From Plantibacter sp. PA-3-X8 (lineage in GTDB: Bacteria; Actinomycetota; Actinomycetes; Actinomycetales; Microbacteriaceae): a stretch of 64,000 bases of DNA. Under the pieces are notes generated by a model that saw only the letters and a program-made list of their open reading frames with translations, was not told the origin of the DNA and made no database searches. Made by a program: the position numbers and the translations under genes. The DNA is taken from positions 1,364,001-1,428,000 of the forward strand of contig NZ_CP033107.1 of assembly GCF_003856975.1 (NCBI RefSeq). The letters are read 5' to 3'. This document shows, piece by piece, positions 42,874 to 50,389 of the stretch. Each line of letters starts with the position of its first letter. The stretch's first letter is position 1.

Positions 42874-43878
42874 ATGAGCGCCCTCACCGCCAACACCCCG
42901 ATCGCCGCGTGGCTCGCCGACCCCACCGGTGGACCGCTCATCCGCGGTCTCCTCACCCAGCTGGGCACCGAGGAGTCGCAGCTCGCCCCGATCTCGGGCC
43001 TCCCGCTCCAGCAGCTCGTCGCCCTGAGCCAGGGCAAGCTGCCCCAGTCGCTCATCGACGAGCTCGTCCTCGCCGCGAACGACGGTGTCGCACCCGTCGA
43101 CGACGCGCCTCAGGGGTGGCAGGAGCGCATCACCGTCGGTCGGTTCGCCGGCAAGACCGTGATCGTCACCGGTGCCGCTTCCGGCATCGGCCGTGCCACG
43201 GCATCCCGCGTCGCGCGCGAGGGCGGCCGGGTCGTGGCCGTGGACCTCTTCGAGGACAAGCTCGCCGACCTCGCCTCGAGCCTGCCGGACGCCGACCTCG
43301 TGACGGTCGCCGGCGACATCACGAAGCAGGACGACATCGACGCGATCGTCGCCGCGGCGGGGGAACGGATCGACGCGCTCGCCAACGTCGCCGGCATCAA
43401 CGACGACTTCTCCCCGCTCCACGAGACCTCCGACGCGACCTGGGAGCGGGTGATGGGCGTGAACGTCACCGGCGCCTTCAAGCTGACCCGGGCCGTGCTG
43501 CCGTCGATGGTCGCGGCCGGATCCGGTTCGGTCGTCAACATCGCGTCCGAGGCCGGGCTTCGTGGCAACGCCTCGGGGAACGCCTACACGACCTCGAAGC
43601 ACGCGGTCGTCGGCATGACCAAGAGCGCCGCCTTCATGTACGGACCGCACGGCGTCCGGGTCAACGCGGTCGCTCCGGGTGGTGTCGCCACGGGCATCCC
43701 CTTCCCGCCGAACGTCTCCGAGGCGGGTTCGGCGCGGCTCGAACCGTTCCAGGCGGCGATCCCGACGATCGCGACCGCGGAGCAGCTCGCGGCGTCCATC
43801 ACCTTCCTGCTGAGCGACGACGGCGTCAACGTCAACGGCGTCATCCTGCCGTCCGACGGCGGATGGTCGGTCCAGTAG
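42874..43878 (+). CDS. SDR-family oxidoreductase with N-terminal helical extension
   Basis: This 334-aa protein's classical SDR core starts at about residue 92: TVIVTGAASGIGRATA (TGxxxGxG), D-rich adenine strand VVAVDLFEDK, NVAGIN, catalytic S in SVVNIASEAG, YTTSK (Y/K pair) and GPHGVRVNAVAPGGVATG. The first 85 residues are an extra helical domain (NTPIAAWLADPTGGPLIRGL, then LPLQQLVALSQGKLPQSLIDELV). It resembles a small module I recall at the ends of some glycoside hydrolases, but the resemblance is weak. AGGAACCCC precedes the ATG. Likely controlled by the divergent TetR. Confidence 0.9.
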   Translation: MSALTANTPIAAWLADPTGGPLIRGLLTQLGTEESQLAPISGLPLQQLVALSQGKLPQSLIDELVLAANDGVAPVDDAPQGWQERITVGRFAGKTVIVTGAASGIGRATASRVAREGGRVVAVDLFEDKLADLASSLPDADLVTVAGDITKQDDIDAIVAAAGERIDALANVAGINDDFSPLHETSDATWERVMGVNVTGAFKLTRAVLPSMVAAGSGSVVNIASEAGLRGNASGNAYTTSKHAVVGMTKSAAFMYGPHGVRVNAVAPGGVATGIPFPPNVSEAGSARLEPFQAAIPTIATAEQLAASITFLLSDDGVNVNGVILPSDGGWSVQ

Positions 43879-43905
43879 CCGTCGAGGCGCAGAACTTCAG
43901 TGATT

Positions 43906-44045
43906 GTTAAGAACGGCGATTCTTAACGACCGTTCGGGGCGGGATGAACGCGTTTCTGCTGCGAATCTTGAAGCACACGGGCCGCTCTGCGTCGCCCGTC
44001 CCCTGCGAACGGTCTGAACGAGTACGGCCGGAACGACCGTTCGCA
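43906..44045. other. Densely palindromic segment downstream of the SDR gene
   Basis: It contains GTTAAGAA-N6-TTCTTAAC (43906-43927), then TGCGAACGGTC (44004-44014) paired with GACCGTTCGCA (44035-44045). There is also a direct repeat AACGACCGTTCG at 43925-43936 and 44032-44043. No gene is seen. It may be an mRNA 3' structure, a protein-binding site or a remnant; the AT-rich GTTAAGAA hairpin stands out from the surrounding GC content. Confidence 0.6.
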
Positions 44046-44063
44046 CAGCGGCGAAACCGCGCA

Positions 44064-44100
44064 CAGGGCCCCACCGATCTTGGCGGAAGGTGGGGCCCTG
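44064..44100. terminator. Strong hairpin between convergent SDR and ROK genes
   Basis: CAGGGCCCCACC and GGTGGGGCCCTG form a perfect 12-bp stem with a 13-nt loop, 36 bp from the ROK gene's stop. It is a probable bidirectional terminator; as is common in high-GC genomes, it has no U-tract. Confidence 0.75.
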
Positions 44101-44135
44101 CGCCGTGTCCGGGCTGCCCTGCGCCGGGTGTGGTC

Positions 44136-45332
44136 TCAGCGCGGGATCGCGGCGGCGAAGCGCCACGGCTGGGAGCGGATCGTCGCGACGGCCCGGGTGA
44201 TCGCACCGAGGGCGACGACGTCCGCGCCGAGTCGCGAGGCCCGCACGATCGGCGTCGGGGCGTAAGTCCCCTCGTCGAGCCAGGTCTGAGCAGCGACGAT
44301 GACGGGGGAGGCGACGCGGGCCACGCCTCCGGCGACGACGACCTCGTCCACGTCGAGCAGGCTGCCGAGCAGGACGCACACCCGCCCGAGGCGCTCCCCG
44401 AGACGTTCGACGAGTCTGCCGGCGTAGGCGTCGCCCGAGGCTGCGGCGTCGATGATGCGGCCGACGTCGAGGGTACCGATCGGCATCCGGGCGAGCGGGG
44501 AGGCCGCCGGAACCGCACCGGATCGCTGATCCTCTTCCAGCCACGACCGTGCCGCACCGTCGAGGCCCTCAGGCGAACCGACGCCCTCGACCATGCCGAG
44601 CACGCGGAGTTCGCCTGCGCCGCCGGCCCCGCCGTGCAGCAGCACGCCGTCGACGATGAGTCCCGCGCCGAAGCTCGCCTCGGCCAGGAGGACGGCGATG
44701 GACTCGCGTGCCACCTCCCCGAGGGCGCGCTCAGCCGTGGCTGCGAGATTGGCGTCGTTCTCGAGCACGACGTCGCCCCAGGGGCCGAGGCGGCTCGCGA
44801 AGTCGGGGTTCATCCTGGCCCAGTAGTCGTGATCGCCGCGCGGTGAGCGGCCGTGCGCGTCCACCGGTGCCGGGACGCCGACGGCGGTCACGAGCACCTG
44901 TCCCGGGGTCGCGCCGGCCTGCGCGGTCGCCTCCTCGACGACGGTCCGTGCGGTCGCGAGGCGGAGGTCTGGGTCTTCGTCGCCGCCCACGATGGGGCGT
45001 TCGGCCCGGCCGACGACCTCACCACGGAGCGTCGCGACGAGTGCTGCGACCCGGTGCTGCCCCACGTCGAGTCCGACCACGAACGCGGTGTCCGCGGCGA
45101 GTTCGTAGCGCCTGGCGGGTCGTCCCCGCCGGTAGTCACCGGCGGCCCGGGCGTCGTCGAGCTCACGGATCCAGCCGCGGTCGGCGAGTGCATCGCAGGC
45201 GTTCAGCACGGTGGCACGGGTCAGACCGGTCCCGTCCATGACGTCACTCGCCGTGAACGCACCATGGTCGAAGGCGTAGGCGGCGACGAGTTCGACGCTC
45301 GCCCTGCCCGTCTCGATCCCCGGTTCCGCCAT
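44136..45332 (-). CDS. ROK-family transcriptional regulator
   Basis: This 398-aa protein's N-terminal winged helix (about 10-70: FTASDVMDGTGLTRATVLNACDALADRGWI) is followed by a ROK sugar-kinase-like domain. That domain has an ATP-loop-like VVGLDVGQHRVAALVATLRGEVVGR, VTAVGVPAPVD, ENDANLAATAERALG and VVVAGGVARV. The zinc-binding CxCGxxGC motif of active ROK kinases is absent, consistent with a pure regulator. It is divergent from the Gfo/Idh/MocA-ThuA operon with an AT-rich palindrome between them, so it probably represses that operon until a sugar ligand binds. Confidence 0.9.
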   Translation of the reverse strand: MAEPGIETGRASVELVAAYAFDHGAFTASDVMDGTGLTRATVLNACDALADRGWIRELDDARAAGDYRRGRPARRYELAADTAFVVGLDVGQHRVAALVATLRGEVVGRAERPIVGGDEDPDLRLATARTVVEEATAQAGATPGQVLVTAVGVPAPVDAHGRSPRGDHDYWARMNPDFASRLGPWGDVVLENDANLAATAERALGEVARESIAVLLAEASFGAGLIVDGVLLHGGAGGAGELRVLGMVEGVGSPEGLDGAARSWLEEDQRSGAVPAASPLARMPIGTLDVGRIIDAAASGDAYAGRLVERLGERLGRVCVLLGSLLDVDEVVVAGGVARVASPVIVAAQTWLDEGTYAPTPIVRASRLGADVVALGAITRAVATIRSQPWRFAAAIPR

Positions 45333-45357
45333 GGGGCGACTGTAGCAGGGTTGCATT

Positions 45358-45382
45358 ACTAGATATGGCCGCTATATTTAGT
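45358..45382. promoter_or_regulatory. AT-rich palindromic ROK operator candidate
   Basis: This 25-bp near-palindrome has ends ACTA/TAGT and inner ATAT...TATAT; 10 of 12 pairs are complementary. It lies in the 117-bp divergent gap, 26 bp before the ROK start. Its AT-richness in a 70% GC context and its symmetry match known NagC/Mlc-type operators in general character. Confidence 0.72.
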
Positions 45383-45449
45383 GGCGAAGGTCGACCACCG
45401 CCGGTCACGACAGTGCTCGGCTCCGCACCCCGAAAGGAACCGTCCGAGC

Positions 45450-46586
45450 ATGAGCACCAGTACCGCCCCGACATCATCAGACGCTCCGGACCTCCGGGTC
45501 GGCGTCATCGGCCTCGGCTTCGCCGGGACCACGCACCTGGACGCCTTCACCGCGCTCCCCGGTGCCACCGTCGTCGCCCTGTCCGGCCAGGAACCGGCGC
45601 GCCTCGCCGAGCTGGCCGAGAGCCGTGGGGTCCCCGAGACCTACGCCGACTGGGAGGACCTCGTCGCCCGCGACGACCTCGACATCGTCTCGATCGGCGT
45701 CCCGAATGCCCTGCACCACCCGATCGCCGTGGCCGCGCTCCGCAGCGGCAAGCACGTCTTCTGCGAGAAGCCGCTCGCCACGACCGCCGACCTCGCCGCC
45801 GAGATGGTCGAGGCCGCGACCGCCGCCGACCGCGTCCTCGAGGTCGCGTACAACCACCGCCGTCGTGCTGACGTCGCCTACCTCGCGCGCTACCTCGCCG
45901 AGGAGCCGATCGGTCGCGTCTACCACTCGCGTGCCTCCTGGCTCCGTCGACAGGGCGTGCCCGGCATCGACTCCTGGTTCACGAACAAGGCTGCTGCCGG
46001 TGGCGGGCCGCTCATCGACCTCGGCTCCCACGTGCTCGACATCGCGCTGTCGCTCCTCGGCGAGCCGCGCGTGACGCACGTCTCGGCCGTCGCGTACAAC
46101 GAGCTCGGCCGCGCCGGTCGCGGTGGCTCCTCCGGCGGTGGTCCGGTCTCGAGCCGGTCCACGCACGCCTTCGACGTCGAGGACTTCGCGTCCGCCCTCC
46201 TGCGTTTCGAGGACGGCGGCAGCCTGCACCTCGAGGCGTCCTGGGCGTCCTACTCGAAGGCCCACGAGGACATCTCGGTCGAGCTCCTCGGCTCGGAGGG
46301 CGGCGTCCGCCTCCACGTCGACAACTACAACACCGAGGGGACCGTCACGATCTACCGCGACGTCGCCGGTGCGCCGACGATCGAACGACCCGCAGTCCAG
46401 GTCCCGGCCGGCCACCACCAGTCGGTCATCGCGGAGTTCCTCGACACCATCCGCGCGGGCGAGACCGCCGGCGGTGAGCTCCGGTTCGCCGGTCACCACG
46501 GCGAGTACGCCCTGCACCGCAGCCGCGTCATCGACGCCGCCTACGCCTCGGCCGCCGCCGGGCACGAACTGGAGGTCCCCGCATGA
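45450..46586 (+). CDS. Gfo/Idh/MocA-family oxidoreductase
   Basis: This 378-aa NAD(P)-dependent sugar or inositol dehydrogenase-type protein has an N-terminal Rossmann fold with [57 protein letters not shown] (catalytic EKP lysine), and a C-terminal sheet domain with [26 protein letters not shown] 45450 follows AAAGGAACC. It overlaps the ThuA gene (ATGA), a pairing common in sugar-oxidation operons. The substrate is not identifiable; the adjacent ROK regulator suggests a carbohydrate. Confidence 0.92.
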   Translation: MSTSTAPTSSDAPDLRVGVIGLGFAGTTHLDAFTALPGATVVALSGQEPARLAELAESRGVPETYADWEDLVARDDLDIVSIGVPNALHHPIAVAALRSGKHVFCEKPLATTADLAAEMVEAATAADRVLEVAYNHRRRADVAYLARYLAEEPIGRVYHSRASWLRRQGVPGIDSWFTNKAAAGGGPLIDLGSHVLDIALSLLGEPRVTHVSAVAYNELGRAGRGGSSGGGPVSSRSTHAFDVEDFASALLRFEDGGSLHLEASWASYSKAHEDISVELLGSEGGVRLHVDNYNTEGTVTIYRDVAGAPTIERPAVQVPAGHHQSVIAEFLDTIRAGETAGGELRFAGHHGEYALHRSRVIDAAYASAAAGHELEVPA

Positions 46587-47329
46587 GCACCACGACACCG
46601 ATCCGCATCCGCGTCTGGAACGAGTTCGTCCACGAGTCCCGCGGTGACACCGTGGTGCTCGGCCACTACCCCGACGGCATCCACGCCGTGATCGCGGCGG
46701 GCCTCGAGGAGTCGCTCGGCGACGCCGTGTCCGTCTCGACCGCGACCCTCCAGGATCCCGAGCACGGTCTCACCGAGGAGGTCCTCGCGAACACCGACGT
46801 CCTCTTCTGGTGGGGGCACATCGCCCACGACCAGGTCTCCGACGAGGTCGTCGAGCGGGTCGTGCGCCACGTCCACGCCGGTATGGGCATCGTCGTGCTG
46901 CACTCCGGGCACTACTCGCGGGTCTTCCAGCGGCTGATGGGCACGAGCTGCGCCCTCAAGTGGCGGAACGACGGCGAGCGAGAGCTCGTCTGGACGGTGC
47001 TCCCGGACCATCCCATCGCGCAGGGTGTGCCGCACCCGATCGTCATCGACCGCCAGGAGATGTACGGCGAGCAGTTCGACATCCCGCGTCCCGACGAGGA
47101 GGTGTTCCTCTCCACCTTCGCCGGCGGCGAGGTGTTCCGGTCAGGTGTCGCCTACCACCGCGGTCGCGGGCGCGTGTTCTACTTCTCGCCGGGCGACCAG
47201 GAGTACCCGGTCTACCACCACCCCGACATCCGTCGAGTGCTGGCGAACGCGGCCCAGTGGGCGCGCCCGACGATCGAGCGCACACCGCCGACCGCGGACC
47301 AGCACCCGAGGGACTGGTTCCTGAACTAG
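46583..47329 (+). CDS. ThuA-family protein
   Basis: This 248-aa class-I-glutamine-amidotransferase-like ThuA protein shows [109 protein letters not shown], and the C-terminal [33 protein letters not shown]. ThuA was named for trehalose utilisation in rhizobia, where it accompanies a ThuB-type Gfo/Idh/MocA dehydrogenase. The same pairing is seen here, so keto-sugar processing is likely. Confidence 0.93.
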   Translation: MSTTTPIRIRVWNEFVHESRGDTVVLGHYPDGIHAVIAAGLEESLGDAVSVSTATLQDPEHGLTEEVLANTDVLFWWGHIAHDQVSDEVVERVVRHVHAGMGIVVLHSGHYSRVFQRLMGTSCALKWRNDGERELVWTVLPDHPIAQGVPHPIVIDRQEMYGEQFDIPRPDEEVFLSTFAGGEVFRSGVAYHRGRGRVFYFSPGDQEYPVYHHPDIRRVLANAAQWARPTIERTPPTADQHPRDWFLN

Positions 47330-47431
47330 CGCGTCCGTGTCCCTGACACCAGCCCCTCCACCGATCCGTCGGGCAGCGAGAGGCTGGTGGCAGGCCGATC
47401 GGCCGACCACCGGACGATGAGGGAGGACGAC

Positions 47432-47698
47432 ATGCCCGGGAAGCAGAACCCGTCACTGAAGGACCCCGAGCTCTACGAGAAGCTCCGCGACGACGGAGCG
47501 TCGAAGGGCAAGGCCGCTCGGATCTCGAACGCCGCCGCGAAGGAGGGGCGCTCGACGATCGGGGAGAAGGGCGGCGAGGCCGGGTCCTACGAGGACTGGA
47601 CGGCCGCGCAGCTCCGTGAGCGCGCAAAGGAGATCGGTCTGACCGGCTACTCCGGCAAGCGGAAGAGCGAACTCATCTCGATGCTCCGCGACAGCTGA
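47432..47698 (+). CDS. DUF7218/Rho-termination-factor-N-like small protein
   Basis: This 88-aa basic protein has ATG 47432 after GGGAGGACGAC. The N-terminal half (NPSLKDPELYEKLRDDGASKGKAARISNAAAKEGR) is a conserved actinobacterial cap, and the C-terminal WTAAQLRERAKEIGLTGYSGKRKSELISMLR is a SAP/Rho-N-type helix-hairpin that binds nucleic acid in other proteins. Usually a stand-alone general-stress type gene; its role is not established. An 8-bp hairpin (CACCAGCC / GGCTGGTG at 47347-47389) separates it from the ThuA gene. Confidence 0.85.
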   Translation: MPGKQNPSLKDPELYEKLRDDGASKGKAARISNAAAKEGRSTIGEKGGEAGSYEDWTAAQLRERAKEIGLTGYSGKRKSELISMLRDS

Positions 47699-47720
47699 AC
47701 AGGCGGCGCGATCGCCCGGG

Positions 47721-48038
47721 CTACTTCGCCTGGGCGGTCGCGTCGTCGCCGGTCGTCGCGTGCACGACGACCTCGCCAGTGTTCGCCTCGTGCATGAAGC
47801 CTTCGAGCAGTGCGCGGTCCATTTCGCCGACCTCGTCGGAGTCGAAGGAGAACTGCAGGGCGATCGCCGGGTGCAGCCAGAGCGTCGTGCGTCCGTCGCT
47901 GGTGGAGTCTTGTCGGATCGTGAGCGCGAACGACTCGTTCCGCCTGAGCTTCATGAGCGCGATCGTCTTGACATGGGCGAGCGTTCGATCGTCGAGCCGA
48001 ACGCGTGCATCGCCGGTGCCGTAGACCAGTTGTCCCAT
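47721..48038 (-). CDS. DUF7882-type small protein, paralogue 1
   Basis: This 105-aa protein starts MGQLVYGTGDARVRLDDRTLAHVK, followed by LMKLRRNESFALTIRQDSTSDGRTTLWLHPAIALQFSFDS. The WLHP motif and the order 'M-G-x-L-x-Y-G ... D-D-R-x-L-A-H ... K-L-R-R-x-E-x-F' mark the family, common in Microbacteriaceae and, I recall, sometimes mislabelled as DNA ligase; no ligase motif is present. GAGGGA precedes the ATG. Function unknown. Confidence 0.85.
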   Translation of the reverse strand: MGQLVYGTGDARVRLDDRTLAHVKTIALMKLRRNESFALTIRQDSTSDGRTTLWLHPAIALQFSFDSDEVGEMDRALLEGFMHEANTGEVVVHATTGDDATAQAK

Positions 48039-48289
48039 GGGATCCCTCGACTTCCGACCCCTGCGATGGCCGACGACGCGAGCGGCCGACTGCTGTGCGC
48101 ATCCCGACGGGGTCCGGGCCGGTGAAGCGCTCTCTCAGGATACGAGACATTCTTGGCGCGCGCCCGATTATCCACAAGGCGATGACTGTTCGCCGACGCG
48201 CATTGTCCGCTGCCCGAGCCATCCGCGCAATGGCCCGGGCGCCCCCATCTCTGCGCGCTAGCGTGGCACACCTGAGAAAGGGGCTGACG

Positions 48290-48571
48290 ATGGGATTCCT
48301 TCGCCTCGGTGCGCTCCGATCACAGGTCGACGACCAGACGCTCGCCCAACTGGAACGCGTGATCCTCACCCGCATGCTCGGCGAGCGCTCGTTCCGACTG
48401 CAGCTCCACCGTGGGCGCTTCCAATCGTCCGAGCCGGTCACCGTGTCGCCCGAGCAGCCGATCGTCTTCGCGTTCGACGCGGAGTTCGAGCCACCGATCG
48501 ACGAGCGCATGGCCGCCGAGATGCTCGAGGAGATCGAGATCACGGGCGGATTGCACTTCGTCGTCGCCTGA
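48290..48571 (+). CDS. DUF7882-type small protein, divergent paralogue 2
   Basis: The product is 93 aa; ATG 48290 has AAAGGGGCT upstream. It keeps the family frame: MGFLRLGALRSQVDDQTLAQLERVILTRMLGERSFRLQLHRG aligns with the start of the neighbouring paralogues. However, the WLHP block is replaced by TVSPEQPIVFAFDAEFEPP. It is divergent from paralogue 1 across a 251-bp gap that holds no gene I can see. Probably an ancient duplicate with changed function. Confidence 0.72.
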   Translation: MGFLRLGALRSQVDDQTLAQLERVILTRMLGERSFRLQLHRGRFQSSEPVTVSPEQPIVFAFDAEFEPPIDERMAAEMLEEIEITGGLHFVVA

Positions 48572-48631
48572 CCAGCAGCAGACCGACACCAGTACCACAT
48601 CGAAACCACCACCACAGGAAGCAGGAGCGAC

Positions 48632-48799
48632 ATGAGCGACTTCACCGGAGCAGACGCATTGGGTACGGACCCGGACATGGTGGTCGGCACGCCGCCCACC
48701 GAGGTCCCGGACGAGTCGACGGATGAGGACACGGCGGACGAGCCGGACGTGCTCGAGCAGCCGGACACGGCGCCGTTGGAGGACCCCGACGCTCGCTGA
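48632..48799 (+). CDS. Highly acidic 55-aa protein
   Basis: ATG 48632 has AGGAGCGAC upstream and opens 55 codons ending just before a strong terminator. About 17 of the residues are Asp/Glu with no lysine (for example, PDESTDEDTADEPDVLEQPD), so it is predicted disordered and strongly negative. Its clear ribosome-binding site, GC3 bias and terminator support a real gene. It follows paralogue 2 by 60 bp, possibly in one transcript. Function unknown. Confidence 0.7.
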   Translation: MSDFTGADALGTDPDMVVGTPPTEVPDESTDEDTADEPDVLEQPDTAPLEDPDAR

Positions 48800-48808
48800 C
48801 CCCGTCAG

Positions 48809-48852
48809 ACGTGGAAGCGCCGCCGACCCTCGGGTCGGCGGCGCTTCCACGT
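48809..48852. terminator. Perfect 21-bp inverted-repeat bidirectional terminator
   Basis: The left arm 48809-48829 (ACGTGGAAGCGCCGCC then GACCC) is perfectly complementary to 48832-48852 around a 2-nt centre. It lies between two convergent small genes (stops at 48799 and 48867). It is the strongest hairpin in the window. Confidence 0.92.
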
Positions 48853-48866
48853 GCAGCGGGCGGGGC

Positions 48867-49067
48867 TCAGCCCTGCTCGGTGTCCTCGGGGTCCGCGCCC
48901 GGCCGCACGGCCGCGTCGTCGCGGATGTCGATCCGGGTCACGCCGTCGCCCTGGTCGGTGACGTCGATGCGGGGAGCCGCGTCGGCTTCGGTCGCGTTCG
49001 GGGCGGTCGTCAGCTGGTCGTGGCGGTTCTCGTCGTGCGTGTTGGGAGTCTGGTCGCTGTCGGTCAT
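48867..49067 (-). CDS. Small acidic protein, 66 aa
   Basis: The frame opens at ATG 49067 (MTDSDQTPNTHDENRHDQ) and encodes a hydrophilic, probably partly disordered protein. The conserved-looking core APRIDVTDQGDGVTRIDIRD is followed by DAAVRPGADPEDTEQG. I recall similar small proteins in Microbacteriaceae carrying meaningless 'multidrug transporter' labels; there is no membrane segment here. It is convergent with the 55-aa acidic gene across the 21-bp terminator. Confidence 0.68.
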   Translation of the reverse strand: MTDSDQTPNTHDENRHDQLTTAPNATEADAAPRIDVTDQGDGVTRIDIRDDAAVRPGADPEDTEQG

Positions 49068-49169
49068 GCCCAGACGATAGCGCACGGGCGCGTGGTGCCT
49101 CCGGTATACCTTCCGGGTTGCGGATGCAAGGTCTGCCGGTCCGGCCGCTTCGGTTCCCAGAATGGTCGT

Positions 49170-49511
49170 ATGAGGAAGTTGCACTACGCCAGCGGCTATC
49201 TGTTGATGGCTGACCAGACCTGCAAGGCGCTGCTCCGGTATGCGCGGGCCCTCTCCCAGAGCGGTGAGTCCGACATCGTGATGGTCCCGACCATCTCGGA
49301 AGGCGGCAGCCTGGGATACGCCCACCTCCTCATCGGACCGGCAAGCCAACTGTTCTCGACGCCCGTCGAGAACGCCTCGGAGGAACCGTTCGACGAACAG
49401 ACCATCGTCGAACTCGAACAACGGACCGCCGAGCTGCAACCGGCGCGACCGGAGTGGGCGACGGAACTCACGGACATCGACGACCTGGAGTTCGACGAAC
49501 GTTCGAGGTGA
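49170..49511 (+). CDS. DUF7882-like small protein, paralogue 3
   Basis: The protein is 113 aa, starting at ATG 49170 (MRKLHYASGYLLMADQTCKALLRYARALSQSGESDIVMVPTISEGG). It has the size and N-terminal strand pattern of the DUF7882 group but lacks WLHP; the C-terminal third is acidic (TELTDIDDLEFDERSR). No clear Shine-Dalgarno site is visible, so a leaderless start is possible. It is convergent with paralogue 4, 28 bp apart. The relationship is inferred and weaker than for the other members. Confidence 0.65.
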   Translation: MRKLHYASGYLLMADQTCKALLRYARALSQSGESDIVMVPTISEGGSLGYAHLLIGPASQLFSTPVENASEEPFDEQTIVELEQRTAELQPARPEWATELTDIDDLEFDERSR

Positions 49512-49539
49512 GCGGGACCGGAGACCCTGTCGGCGAGGT

Positions 49540-49845
49540 TCAGATGCGCGGACCCGGCTCCGGCACGAGGACGAGGCCCTGGTTCGAGTCGGCGCTGACC
49601 GCGAGCGCATCGAGCCAGGCACGGTTGAGTTCGACCGGCACGCTGCCCGCGTACTTGAAGCGGAGGGACATCGCCGGGTGCAGCCAGATCGTCGTCCGGC
49701 CGTCGCCCGACCGCGGATCGTCCTTCCACCCGAAGTAGAACGCTTCGCCGCGACGCAACTTCGCACCGATGACCTGTTGCAGGTGGGCGAGGACCCGGTC
49801 GTCGAACGTCACCGACACGTCTGCGTCGTAGATCATCTTGCCCAT
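49540..49845 (-). CDS. DUF7882-type small protein, paralogue 4
   Basis: This 101-aa member is closest to the family norm: MGKMIYDADVSVTFDDRVLAHLQQVIGAKLRRGEAFYFGWKDDPRSGDGRTTIWLHPAMSLRFKY, ending in the usual NQGLVLVPEPGPRI. AGGAGAACCC precedes the ATG. It shares about half its residues with paralogue 1 by eye, including SDGRTT/GDGRTT-x-WLHPA. The function is unknown; it lacks nucleotide-binding or ligase motifs. Confidence 0.87.
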   Translation of the reverse strand: MGKMIYDADVSVTFDDRVLAHLQQVIGAKLRRGEAFYFGWKDDPRSGDGRTTIWLHPAMSLRFKYAGSVPVELNRAWLDALAVSADSNQGLVLVPEPGPRI

Positions 49846-50005
49846 GGGTTCTCCTGCTCCGCTCTCCGGTTTCCACCGTAGGCCCGGTCCTGTGGAAGCA
49901 CCACGTTCCCCGAGGGGGTTGCGAACCGGCGCGAGTCACCGGACCTGACACGCAGAAGCGGCATCGGCGCGATGCCGGTGCCGCTCAGCGGTGGTGCGCG
50001 ATCGC

Positions 50006-50206
50006 TCAGACGCTGATCGGCAGCGCCTCCGCGATCGAGGTGCGGTGCAGGACGTCCCAGCGGCTGGTGTAGCTGCGCTCGGGGAGTGAGCGGAGCGCCT
50101 CGACCAGGTGGGGCGGGAGCAGGTCGCGGCGGGCCTCACGCGTCAGGTCGCTGGGGCGGCAGGGGTACTCCATGCCGCGTAGGAATTCGTCGAGCTCGGT
50201 GAACAC
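50006..50206 (-). CDS. DUF2795-like small protein
   Basis: This 66-aa protein begins F-T-E-L-D-E-F-L-R-G-M-E-Y-P after the start codon. The pattern 'FL.g..YP....dL...Ar..g.pp.lve.L..LPdR.Y....dV' fits the small DUF2795 family. GTG 50206 is listed because GGAG lies 6 nt upstream; an in-frame ATG two codons earlier (50212) directly abuts that site. The flanking gaps (49846-50005 and 50213-50389) contain no gene I can see. Confidence 0.65.
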   Translation of the reverse strand: MFTELDEFLRGMEYPCRPSDLTREARRDLLPPHLVEALRSLPERSYTSRWDVLHRTSIAEALPISV

Positions 50207-50340
50207 GAGCATCTCCTCTCTGGGCGCGTCGTGGCACCCGATGTCAGGCGGGCCGGCTGCGTCGACCGGTCGTCAGACCGCCGTGCCCTCCTTCGAGTGT
50301 CGTTCCCGTTCGGCCGTTCGGCGCGCTCTTGCCTTTCCGT

Positions 50341-50360
50341 CGTCGAGCTGCTACTCGACG
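50341..50360. promoter_or_regulatory. Hairpin upstream of the DHFR-like gene
   Basis: CGTCGAG-N6-CTCGACG is a perfect inverted repeat 30 bp before the start codon. It may be an operator or a leader hairpin. No regulator gene is adjacent. Confidence 0.35.
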
Positions 50361-50389
50361 GGCCCGGACGTTCGGACTAGCGTGTGCCC

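Noticed and set aside
48168..48176. Perfect DnaA-box sequence TTATCCACA in the gap between two DUF7882-type genes
   Set aside because: A single 9-mer with no AT-rich region, no further boxes and no dnaA/dnaN/parAB neighbours; not an origin. It could at most be a titration site.
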